The position numbers were made by a program, and so were the translations under genes. The notes under the pieces are model-generated. The model did no database searches and had not been told where the DNA came from. It saw nothing but the letters and a program-made list of their open reading frames with translations. Positions 1-10,330 of a stretch of 64,000 nucleotides of DNA are shown one piece after another. The stretch covers positions 76,613 through 140,612 of the forward strand of contig QANZ01034009.1 in NCBI GenBank assembly GCA_003254925.1. Direction: 5' to 3'. Origin of the DNA: Chamaecrista fasciculata. Taxonomy: Eukaryota > Streptophyta > Magnoliopsida > Fabales > Fabaceae. The number at the start of each line of letters is the position of its first letter. The stretch's first letter is position 1.

Positions 1-70
1 CTTGTTAATCTTTAATCTTTCGTTTATTTAGCTCTTTATTCCCTTAAGAAAAATGATGATTTTCCCTATT

Positions 71-120
71 AAATGCTGGACTATCTTTTATTTTTTTGGC
101 CGAAATGCTGGACTATCTTT
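71..120 (-). mobile_element. 14-bp poly(T)-GGCC insert with 18-bp TSD
   Basis: An 18-bp word beginning AAATGCTGG at 71-88 is repeated exactly at 103-120. Between the copies lie 14 bases (89-102) consisting of a T run followed by GGCCG. On the minus strand this reads as GGCC followed by an A tail. A tail-like insert flanked by a long perfect duplication is what target-primed reverse transcription leaves, here with almost no element body. Filler DNA at a repaired staggered break is the alternative. Confidence 0.55.
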
Positions 121-1905
121 CAGTGATCAAAAAGTCATTCCTCTCAATGATGATGAAATTCATAAATTATTTCGATTGGTTCAGAATTTTTAAGATCTAT
201 TATTTTAATAAAAATTTATAAAGTTGATTAATACACTAACTTCAACGGATGTTTAATGCAAGTACAACACACCAGCTTATAAGTCATTGTAAAACAAGTA
301 AATAAATAAATGAGTTGTTGGCATCAAAAATCAAATGGTGTTAGCCACCAAAAATCCCAAAAGTGGTGGCGCCAACTATACAGAAAATGTCGTTGTTGGT
401 TAAAAAGTAGTGTTGTGTGTGTGTGCGCCTTGTCCATTTCCTCGCTCTAATATGGCCACCGGCCAAACCGTCCAATATGAAATGCCATTAGTCCATTACC
501 TTATAAAAGCATACATCTTTGCTTTAAAAATATATATATTATTTACCTGTCTCAAGTCTCAACCATTCCAACCTTAACCAAAGCTAAACCAAACTATGTT
601 CTACAACCTTTACTTGTCTTTTTCGGGAAATAATTCGTTTAAAATTCTTTATAAGATAAAATTAAAAAAAAATGAAATACTTCATCAAGTCAAATGAAAA
701 TGAGAAACTGATAAGATGAGAGATAAACTTAATTTAGATAATAACATAAATAATGTACGAGTTTATCTTCTTATTTTATTCTATTTTTTATTTTTATAAA
801 AAAAATCATATTTTAAATTTTCATCATGTAGATGTAGGTTATTTTCTCTCTTTCTTTTTTTTTTCTAATATAAGTCTGAAATATCATAAGTGATCCAGCA
901 ATTTAACAACTACGCCGGTACTCATTGGTTCATTTATTCCTTGATGAAAAATTAATATATTTACCTGATTTTTAGTTGTTTTTAATTTTATTATTTGATA
1001 AATGCCTAGTATTTTAAGTTTTATTATGGTAGCCAATTCAAATTTATTTTCAGTGAAATTCCAAATTTTTAGCCTGGTTAATGAAAAAGAAAAAAAGACA
1101 GATATTTTACTTCAACTTTTTATATAATATATGATTAGATAACCCCAAGTCTTCAGATCCCTCAAGAGTTGAAGAGTAAAAGATGCAGAAAAATGGCTTT
1201 TGATGCTACAATCTACCAAGAATAATGAAAATAGTTGTGATTGCGTTGCGTATTTACATAATTAACATCTAAAGTCGGTCATTTAGATGTTTAATTGGAT
1301 TTACAATATTTTAGTTGCAATAGACGTGAGTGATAGCGACCAAATAATTTTGTTATGGGTTGTCGCTCTGTAATCGCTAAACATGACCATATGAGTTGGC
1401 CTTGATAATATTATCACTTTACAAATTAATCTTACATTTCCATGATTTTTGGGCCACCAAATGAATATTCCTTTATATGCCATCCATGAATGCATGTCTA
1501 TTCAAGCTTTTTTATTAGATTATTTTAAAATATGTACTAACTTTTATTTATACTTGTTATTCAAGAAACTAGCTTAGATGATAAAAAAAACAAAAATCAG
1601 AATAAATTTTGAATAATATGAAGGGCCCAAACCTCATAACGTGTCATTATTTTCAAAGTTAAAATATATTAGACAACATAATTAAGTGCTTTTGTTTTCT
1701 GTCTTATGAAAAAATAATTTAATGAAATTATAAGTAATGTATTTATTTTATTAGTTTAGTCTATTTTTGTGGGAGCGTTTTGACAAATTTGCCCTCACTA
1801 CAGCGTGGTGGCCCTCCACTACATCCCTCCATATCTCTCTCTTTCCCACTTGACTATGATGTGTCTCATACATGTTACATGTATGTATGTATACTGGACC
1901 CATCG

Positions 1906-1910
<5 letters not shown>

Positions 1911-1986
<76 letters not shown>
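1911..1986. repeat. Compound (CT)27-(AT)n microsatellite
   Basis: An uninterrupted CT tract of 54 bp (1911-1964) passes directly into an AT tract ending near 1986. Apparent reading frames across it are low-complexity artefacts. Confidence 0.95.
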
Positions 1987-2133
1987 GATTTACTAAAGCC
2001 TTCATATAATAATAACATTGAAACCAGAGTTAGCATTCATGATTTCTCATCGGAGCACCATGACAGAGATATGCAGCAAACTTTTGTCTCTCAGCAGTGA
2101 ACTGACTACTTATGACACTTTAAAAAAAGAATA

Positions 2134-3352
2134 GGGTGACATACTTAAATTGGTCCTATATTTTTACTTTAAAGTTTATTTTGGTCTTTTACCTTTTAAA
2201 ATCTGAAATTGGTCTTACATATTTCTATGGTGATTCATTTTAGTCCTAAACTACCAAATATTATGTGTCTCTCTTATTTCAAATTCGAATGTGACAAATC
2301 ACGAGTTGTTTTTGACAGATACTTTTCTATTTAGTTAAGGCTATTAAAAAAAATATCAATTCGAGTCAGAAATGTAGATCATTCATTTACGATCCACCAA
2401 AAAAAAGTTAGTTGTATCTATCTCGTTTCAAATCTGAATATAACAAATTTGGAGTATGAGTTACTTTTGATGAATCTCTTTTTTTATCTAGTTGAAACCG
2501 ACAACAAATGTCAAATCAAATCCAAAACTGCGTTTGAGAATAATGTTTCATAATTGTTTTATATTTTGATCTCAAACTCACTTTTGAATCCGATTTGACC
2601 TAATTTGTTGACAATGAAACTTCAACTAGACAAAAAAAATACTCATAAATAGTGACTTGTAGTTATGAACTCGTTGCATTCAGACTTAAAACAATATAAA
2701 CAACCAACTTTACTTATTTGATCATGAGATGAGCGATTCATTTTCTGGATCTGACTTGACCTTGTTGGTGACAACCTTGATTAGATAGAAAAGTAATTGT
2801 AAAAAACAATTCATTGATTCGGACCTATGAAGCATGAACACTTCATTTTGAGGATGTGTCGCCGTGTCAGACACGTGTCCATGTTTGACACCCGTACGAC
2901 AATCACACGACACATATTCATCAAATTTAGTATATATATATAAAATTAACTTTTTTTACTTTAACATAATAAACAGTATAAAATAATGACATAAAAACAT
3001 ATATTGACCTATTATGAATATATATTGTAATTTTTTAAGTTTTCATCAAAATTTATAGATTTTTAATTATTTATATATATGTAAATATATGTCGTGTCGT
3101 GTAGTTTTAAAAATTCAACTTGTCGATGTGTCTGTGTCCGTGTCGTGTCCTGTATCTGTGTCAGTGTCAATGCTTCATAGATCTGGACTCATCACATCCG
3201 AACTTGAAACGAGAGAAATATGATAATATTCAATAGTTTGAGACTAAAGTGAACCACAATACAAATATATAGGATCAATTCGAACATTTTAAAAGATAAG
3301 TAATTAAAATGAACTTTAAACAAAGATATAAGACTAATTTGAACATTCGACC
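2134..3352. mobile_element. Mutator-like MITE, long inverted repeats, 1.2 kb
   Basis: The first ~170 bp (from GGGTGACATACTTAAATTGG) and the last ~170 bp, read in reverse complement, share the same series of TTGGTC and TTAGTC blocks in the same order with similar spacing. That makes long imperfect terminal inverted repeats. The flanks carry a matching AAAGAATA at 2126-2133 and 3353-3360. Long TIRs with an 8-9 bp duplication fit non-autonomous Mutator-like elements. No transposase frame is present. A second MITE is nested inside at 2825-3179. Confidence 0.6.
2825..3179. mobile_element. Nested GTGTC-rich MITE
   Basis: The element starts CTATGAAGCATGAACAC and ends with the near inverse GTGTCAATGCTTCATA. 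Both arms are studded with GTGTC/GACAC words. Flanking 9-mers GATTCGGAC (2816-2824) and GATCTGGAC (3180-3188) differ at two positions and probably represent an old target duplication. It has no coding capacity. A worn relative sits in the first intron of the proximal ABCG gene near 56.5-56.76 kb. Confidence 0.55.
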
Positions 3353-5745
3353 AAAGAATATTTATTTATATTTTAGGATAAGTCTTCTTTATATTACCTG
3401 TAATTTGTAACCATAGTTACTCTACTCATCTAAAAAAATTTATATCTATTTTGATGAGCCACGTAAAAATTTATCTTTCAAATTATTTTTAATACATATT
3501 TATTGAAAGAATTTCATTCATGCTATACGAACGTTATACTTGAATAAATATTATTCTTTTGATTAAAAACAATATATTAGTCTTTACTTATTCCAAAAAA
3601 ATGAATAAATAATATCATGTGGCCATAAATAAAATAAAATTAAGTAAACCTTTTTTTCTTTATTTTTGGCGTGTAAGTAAGGACAATCAATAAGATCAAT
3701 AGTAAACCACCACCTGTAATTTGTTCTTGTTTGTTTCTTTCACAATGTCAAGCGAAGGGAATTCCTCTCTTTAAGCTTAAGTCACTTCTTCTAAAGTCTT
3801 CCTTCTATTTAAGCACCCAATGCCTCTAATTAATTACTAAGAGCTGATTAGATCACGTGTATGCTATATTACTCTATTACTTTAGGAATTAATGCCATTT
3901 ATTGCTTACAACAATTTTGTTGAACTGAAGGACTGAAAAAATCGATTCCTCTAATACAAATGAGTAATATGCTTCTTTCACGTGCTACTACTAGCTAGCC
4001 TACTAGGAATATTCCTTTTATGTGAGAACAGATCAAATCCTAAAATTGTTCAATTTATAGAGAGATAATTTAAGGGTGGAAAAGCTCAATTTTCTTGTAT
4101 TTAGATAAGAAGACGAGATACTCTATTAAATATTCATTATTATTGAATAGATGTATAAGCAGTTCCATACCATAACCAAGTAGGACTTATAGTCAATAGC
4201 CATTGAATTCCTTTATAATTAACTTTATTTGATGTGCTCCTTTTAACTCAAAAAGAGCTTCATTCTTTGTATCCTTGACCCCCTTTTTTCATTTCTCTGG
4301 ACATATCTTTTCCCAACGTCATGGTAGACCCTTCATCTTTTATTCTTCTACACATTGCATTCCCTTTTCTTATTTTTTTATTGCTAAATCATTGTTATAT
4401 AAAGAAATCAAATATCAGCGTGTTTCCTTTGTGTGCTGTTCTTGTTTTTAAAGAGTTCCTTGCAATTGCATTTGAGAAATTAATTTGGGTAGAGATATGT
4501 ATTAATCATCAATTTTTTGGGTTGTGGGTTTATTGTGCAAGTAGCAAAAAGAGTAACGATTTATGTGGTGTATATAAAGACTAAAATGTATAAAAATTCT
4601 AAGTAAAAAGTGAAATTTCGATCTTATATCTTTTGCTCAATTTTCAATTTGGTCATGTATTTTTTTTTATTGCAATTTTCGATCTCATAGCTTTGCAAAA
4701 GCTTTTAATTTGATCTCATATCTTTTAAACATGTTAGATAATTGATTTCATATCTTTGCAAAAGGTTCCACCTAACCCAAAGATGTTGGAACAATTTTAT
4801 ATCTGATCCAAAAATATAAGATCAATTAATCACCTGACCCAAAGATATGAGACCAAATATGTAACAAAAAATATGTGTGACCAAATTATGACCTGGCCCA
4901 AAGATATGAGATCAAATATGTAACAAAAAAGATACATGACCAAAATAATAACTGAGTAAAAAATATAAGACCAAATTTACATTTTGGTCAATATTCTCAC
5001 TAGATCTTACGTGTAAAATACTTTTGAAATTTTAAAAAGTGGTGAAAGACTTATTGAATTTTTTAATTTTCTGTAAATAATATTGTTTGCTAAATTTTTC
5101 ATTAAAAATTTAAAATATCACATTATTATTATTATTATTAATTACAACAATAGATCATTTTAATTTTGAATTAATATGAAATATAATAGCAATCATAAAA
5201 TTATATATAAAAAATCTGATTTTCTAAATGAAAAACTCAACAAAGACGATATTTTATACAAAATAAAAAAATCAAAGTTTAAAGATTTTTTTGTATAGTA
5301 AAATCATTATGTAATTTAGATAGAGGTTGATTTTGGCTTGCCGATCTCTTGACTCTTAATAACTAACATGGCCATTTAGTAATTTTCATTCAGCAAAGAC
5401 AGTTGTGTCAAAATTAATGGTTAATGTTTAATTATCGATTAAGCAATCAACAGTAAGCCTAGAGAGATAGTCTAACTATCTAATTAAGATTCAATAACTT
5501 AAACAGATTCCCCATTTGCTCAATATACTTACATACAAGTACAACGACAAGTTTGTGAAAATACTAGAGTACCAAACTTGGCGATTTGAGACAAAACCAA
5601 ATATGTTAAAAGTAAAAAAAAAATAGAACTTGAATCCGAGGTATCAAACATGCTTCAGTTTTAATTTACACGTCATTCTACTATTAAGTATTAACTCATG
5701 CATTTTGCTTCACCTGCTCCACCTTACTCCGTCTATGCAATATTA
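3353..5745. other. Gene-free spacer with one inverted-repeat element
   Basis: No credible coding sequence. The 87-codon frame at 4321-4584 is AT-biased and recalls no family. The only structured part is the inverted-repeat element at about 4595-4995. Confidence 0.6.
4595..4995. mobile_element. Inverted-repeat MITE of the TTTGGTC type
   Basis: The left arm (GAAATTTCGATCTTATATCT then TTTGGTCATGTAT) is mirrored by the right arm in reverse complement (TAAATTTGGTCTTATAT then TTTGGTCATGTATC). The two arms occupy nearly the whole unit, so it would fold into one long hairpin. Ends and target duplication are not clear. It resembles the better preserved element at 30429-30841. Confidence 0.5.
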
Positions 5746-6372
5746 GGGCTGTTTGGCAGCCATCTCATTTTAAGTCAAGTTCATCTTATGGGATGAGATG
5801 AGATTAAGTTTGAATGGGATGAGATGAAATGATGTATTAGTGTTTGGATGATTTTAGAGAAAATGATGTTAAATAGAGTGTGAAATTATATAAAAGGGTA
5901 TGTAATGATTGTGGTTTGTTGAAATAGGTTTATGAATTTTTTTAATTTGTATAGGGGTATAAATGGTAAGAAATAGTGAAATGAGATGGAGATAATAAGA
6001 TGAGATGATAGGTGTTTGGTTGTGTTTTGATTGAAATAATATTGAGATGATATGATATTGGAAAGTGTGATATGCTATTGGAAAACGTGAGGATGAAAAA
6101 ATTTTGGATGAAGGTTAGAGGTCAATCCAAGTGGATGAGATGATGGGCCAAAATGAAAATAATATTAGAATTATTTTTAAGAATTCAATTTGGTCCATAA
6201 ATTTGTACCGGTCCTATTAATCAATCCCTAACATGTGTAAATGATAACTTGAGGCTTACACGAAATCCCAGTCATCAATAATCGGATCTATTTGTTAAAT
6301 CCAACGAAAAAAAAATAACAAAGAATAGTTTGAGGACCATAATGCAAATAACAAAACAACACAAAAATGTTT

Positions 6373-6705
6373 GGTCAATGGTTCATTTTGATCTAAAATG
6401 TATGCCCTAATATTCATTTGGTCCATTATGTTTCAAAATGTTCATATTGGTCCTAAATGTTGGCAAAATAATTCATTTTGATCATAAATACTGGTCAAAT
6501 GTTTCGTTTTGGTCCTAACCAGATAGAGAAAATATTCTTTGGGAACAATACGTAGCTCTAAACAAGCCATATTCAATAGTTGGGACCAAAATGAAACATT
6601 TTGCAAATATTTAGGAGCAATTTGAATATTTTGAAATATAATGGACCAAAATGAATATTAAGGCATACATTTAGGACTAAATTGACCCTTTAACCCTATA
6701 TTTTT
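6373..6705. mobile_element. Nested inverted-repeat MITE
   Basis: The left arm GGTCAATGGTTCATTTTGAT runs on through ATGTATGCCCTAATATTCAT. It is mirrored at the right end by ATGAATATTAAGGCATACAT followed by the inverse of GGTCAATTTAGTCC. The arms are more than 100 bp and imperfect. It has no coding capacity and lies inside the Tourist-like element, so it inserted later. Confidence 0.5.
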
Positions 6706-6924
6706 CCATCCTGTACATACACATGGACCATTTTGTATTTTCTCCATTCAATACATTACCGTTATTAGATTTAGGAGTCCTTTAATTTGACAAAAAAAAT
6801 CTGGATAGAACCACTGTTCACATATATAGAACATATCCAAACTCAGAATAACCGAAAACTGAAGAAAATACAATATCTGAGGTTGTCTTATTTTATGCCC
6901 ATTTTAGTAATTTTCTAGCATTCC

Positions 6925-7085
6925 TCAATAAAAAGCTATATTGCTCAAGCAATAGAGTTTTACAGTTTATCTCTCTCTCTCCATCAATCACTCTCACATC
7001 AAAGTTTTATATTCAATTTTTGATTTGATAAAGAGAGAGATAGACTATAAAAAACTCATTGCTTAAGCAATGAATTTTGTATAGC
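6925..7085. mobile_element. Short hairpin MITE
   Basis: An arm around GCTATATTGCTCAAGCAATAG is mirrored by the inverse of CATTGCTTAAGCAATGAATT, TATAGCATTAC near 7035-7085. TATCTCTCTCTC and GAGAGAGATAGA extend the pairing inward. The unit of about 160 bp folds on itself and is non-coding. Its target duplication is not resolved. Confidence 0.45.
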
Positions 7086-7768
7086 ATTACTTTTTCTATA
7101 ATAATATAAGAGACAAATATGATTGAAGAATGAGGAATATTGCAATTAAAAAAATAATAATATTGTAAATTTTTTGTTTAATTAAATTAATATAAATTCT
7201 ATATATATATATATATAAATAAGAGTGTGTGAGAGAGAGAGAGAGGTGTATGTGTGTGAGAGAGAGAGAGAAAGAGAAAAAGTGTGTGAGTGGAAAAGAT
7301 AAAAAAATGATGAGAAATGATAGATAGAGAGAGAAAATTATAAGTGTAATAAATGAGGGTATGTAAAATTACTATTTTGTCTAGTTCTTTTTTTTATATT
7401 TGTATTAAAGTATAGGTAATTATAGGTGTATAAGTAGGGATAGATTAGTAATTGTAAGAGAAAATGAGATGATGTTGTGAATGAGATGATGATGTGGATG
7501 AGATGAGATGAGATGAGATGGAGGTTCCAATAAACACCCAACCATTACTGTTCATCCAATCTTAAGATAAGATTAAGATTAAATGAGATGGGATTAGGTT
7601 GAAGTGGTTTCCAAACAGGCACTTAAACACTTAAGAAATTAAATTTAGTAGGTTTGCAATAACCTACCACACTTTATGACCTAATGTTAAATTTGAAATG
7701 GAGTAAATTAATAGTTTCATCCTAGAAAAAAAGACAGATTATTTTTATCTTTTAAAAAAATATATTAT

Positions 7769-8170
7769 TGTTATAAAACAATTTATGGTGGATGTCCTTA
7801 CTACTCCCAAAATTCTCAATTGAATATTATGTAACCCCTAGTTAATTAGGATTTAAGGTTATGTTTAATTCTTGGTTGAAGGTTACCCTTATAAGTCCTA
7901 TAAATAGATGATGTACACAAGTGGTGGATGTACCTCTAGCAAGTGAATGATCATATTCTCTCTTCATCTTATCTCTATTCTTCTACCTCTTATTCTCTTT
8001 CTACCTTATTATATATTATTTTTGTAATAATTGTAAGACTTAGTTCTTTTTTTTTTATATATAAACCAAACGTATTCATCGTTAGAAACAATGACTAACC
8101 TCTCCACTGTGAGTCAACTACTTAAGAGTAAACGACCGACAAATAAGACTTAGTTTTAATAAGAAAGATA
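7769..8170 (+). mobile_element. LTR-like fragment (possible solo LTR)
   Basis: The stretch begins TGTTATAAAAC. It holds a promoter-like CCTATAAATAGATG near 7900 followed by a pyrimidine-rich leader (TCTCTTCATCTTATCTC), an arrangement common in Copia-type LTRs. No internal domain, primer-binding site or second LTR is seen nearby. The 98-bp insert at 8046-8143 interrupts its right part. The call rests on promoter architecture only. Confidence 0.35.
8034..8155 (-). mobile_element. 98-bp poly(A) retro-insert with 12-bp TSD
   Basis: TAAGACTTAGTT at 8034-8045 is repeated exactly at 8144-8155. The 98 bases between begin with a T-rich run and, read on the minus strand, end in an A-rich tail. This is the layout of a severely 5'-truncated non-LTR insertion on the minus strand. 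The body matches nothing I recognise. Confidence 0.6.
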
Positions 8171-8984
8171 CACTTCCAATCAATTCGAATATTTGATTGA
8201 TATTAAAAGATTATATTTATGTGTAAACTTTAATTAATATATTATTTAAATAATTTAATTGATTATAATTGTATATATTAACGACTAAATTTTATGATCT
8301 TACTTGAAAAAATAGTTATTTTTCATAAACAAAATCATTAGTTTACTATTTTTAATTGGCATCCACATCTACTTTTTGATGTGATAATTAATTATAGTTC
8401 GAGTTGAAACTTGTATATAATATTATATTTTTAAAAACTAAATATTTATTATTTTAACACTTTAACAAATTATCAATTTCATTTTATGCATAAAAAAAGT
8501 TAAACAGAAAATCAAAGGGGAACAAAGTGAATATGATAAGGATGGACAATTTAAGGAGTGGGAGTTCCATTAGGTATGGGTTGGACCAGCTTCTGTTTTC
8601 TCAAACGAGATATCTATAATTGTACATTAGTGGGAAAACTCTAATTCACACCAATTTTCAAAATAAGCAGGTAAGCCTTTTTATTGCAATACAATTAAGT
8701 ACAATTTATTAGAGGTAATTTTTTATTTATTTTGATGGATATTCCAACATAAGTTTACCTATCACTATGCGAGAGATTAACTTCTTCTTTTGTTTAACTC
8801 AATTTCCATTGAACGATTTTTTTTAGTTGTTTATCCAATTTTCAATACTTTATTAAACGATTGGTCACAATAAAAAAAATCTCTTTATAATTGTATTTAT
8901 AATGCCTAAAAAAATACATTTTTATTTAAATATTATTAAATTATTTACCACTTGAATCAATTTCATTCCTATATTAGATAATCA

Positions 8985-9350
8985 ATTTTGACAAGAAAGT
9001 ATCATTTTTATCCTCAAATTTTATATCAATTTTTAATTTTGTCCCCAATATTTATTTAGTGTTAACTTTGTCTAGAAAATTTTATATTTTAGTTGATTTT
9101 ATTCTTCACTTAATTTTTTTTTTTAAATAAAATGACAAATTCTATTGTGTTTTTATATTACGTTAAGATTTGAGTTTATTTTTTTTTACTAATTTTACAT
9201 TATATACCATTAATCACGTAAAAAATGTCGTTAATATTTAGTTAAAATTAATCAAAATATAAAACTTTAAGATAAAATTGACAATAAACAAATACTAATA
9301 ACAAACTTAAAAATTAATATAAAGTTTAAATACAAAAAGAATAAATTTGC
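8985..9350. mobile_element. AT-rich inverted-repeat MITE
   Basis: The left arm (AAATTTTATATCAATTTTTA, then a TTTTGTCC block) is mirrored on the right by AAAATTGACAATAAAC and TTAAAAATTAATATAAAG. It is imperfect and non-coding, and similar in plan to the units at 9844-10221 and 44312-44674. Confidence 0.4.
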
Positions 9351-9843
9351 CATCAATTTTAAATTCTTTATCGCCCAATGAGTCAGGGAATTGCTTCTGT
9401 TTTAACTTCTACTGAATCTGAGAAATTTTGCCGGCACAGAAATTTCATTGGATATTGCATGACAGTTTCAATGAATGTAATAAAAGAGTTCAATTACTTA
9501 AAATGTTAAATTCTCACTCTTACATATGTAAAAAGATTTATACAAGTTAATAAAAAAATTGACCTTTTTTTCTTTTTAAATGTCAATAAAAATTCTTTAT
9601 ATGATAAATTAATAATTAAGTTAGTTTTGAAAAACAAAAAACAAAAACTCAACAAATAAGGCTACCAATTACAATTGATTGTGACTAGTTAAACAGAAGT
9701 AATTAGTTATCTAAATCAATTACAATTATCAAGTGGTTTTTAAATTTTAAATGTCAGTTGTTGAAAGAAAAAAATAGGAGAAAGTTGCACTAAACAAGAA
9801 AGTAGTAGAAATGGGAATTTGGAAAGAAAGGAAAATAAAATAA

Positions 9844-10221
9844 ATATTAGGCAAAAACAAAATTTTCTTCTTCAAACTTTATATTAATTTTTAATTCCAT
9901 CTTAATATTTTGTTGTTATTAATTTCTTTCTCAATATTTTACGTATTGTTCAACTTTACCATTTAACTATATTCTTTTAATAAATTAATAAGAGACTTCA
10001 TTGTGTTTTTCAATCTAAATTAAAATTAGAATTTATTTTTTTATCAATTTTATATTACATACTATTAATAATATAAAATTTATTATTAATATTTGATTAA
10101 AGTAAGAGTAAATAATAAAATTGATCAAAATATATAATATTAGAGATAAAATTGTCAAAAAAAATATATTAGAGAAGAAAATGAAAATTTATATAAATTT
10201 GGGGACTAAAAGCCTAAATAT
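9844..10221. mobile_element. AT-rich inverted-repeat MITE with AATATTAGGC ends
   Basis: The unit opens AATATTAGGCAAAA and closes with GCCTAAATATT, its near inverse. Inside, TTATATTAATTTTTAATT on the left pairs with GAAAATTTATATAAATTTGG on the right. Together with 8985-9350 and 44312-44674 it suggests one small MITE family in this genome. Confidence 0.45.
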
Positions 10222-10330
10222 TAATAATACTGTAAAAAAAAATCCATCTAAGCAAGCCGGTGAGAATATGAACGGATATTTGCCTTAAATAACAACGATT
10301 TTATTTCGCCAAAAACCAACTCATTTCTCG

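Larger units (their letters stand above)
1..2125. other. Gene-free AT-rich spacer
   Basis: No reading frame here looks like a gene. The stretch is AT-rich with many homopolymers. It holds a short insert with an 18-bp direct duplication near the left end and a compound microsatellite near the right end, both listed separately. I see nothing else that can be named. Confidence 0.7.
5746..7622. mobile_element. Tourist-like (PIF/Harbinger) element with nested inserts
   Basis: The left end GGGCTGTTTGGCAGCC and the right end in reverse complement (GTGCCTGTTTGGAAACC) form a short imperfect TIR. Both sides have TTA (5743-5745 and 7623-7625), the three-base duplication typical of PIF/Harbinger MITEs. 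The interior is dominated by GATGAGATGA words. At 1.9 kb it is long for a MITE because it has been invaded by an inverted-repeat element near 6373-6705 and a smaller one near 6925-7085. No transposase is seen. Confidence 0.5.
8181..10330. other. Gene-free spacer with two inverted-repeat elements
   Basis: Very AT-rich with no coding signal. Two inverted-repeat units of one family type occur here (about 8985-9350 and 9844-10221). The rest shows nothing nameable. Confidence 0.6.

Noticed and set aside
1751..2100. Overlapping frames on both strands rich in Ser-Leu, Glu-Arg and Tyr-Ile repeats
   Set aside because: They are translations of the (CT)n-(AT)n microsatellite. Both strands are open only because the repeat lacks stops.
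4321..4584. 87-codon plus-strand frame with hydrophobic start
   Set aside because: No family resemblance, AT-driven composition, no splice partners and no supporting context.
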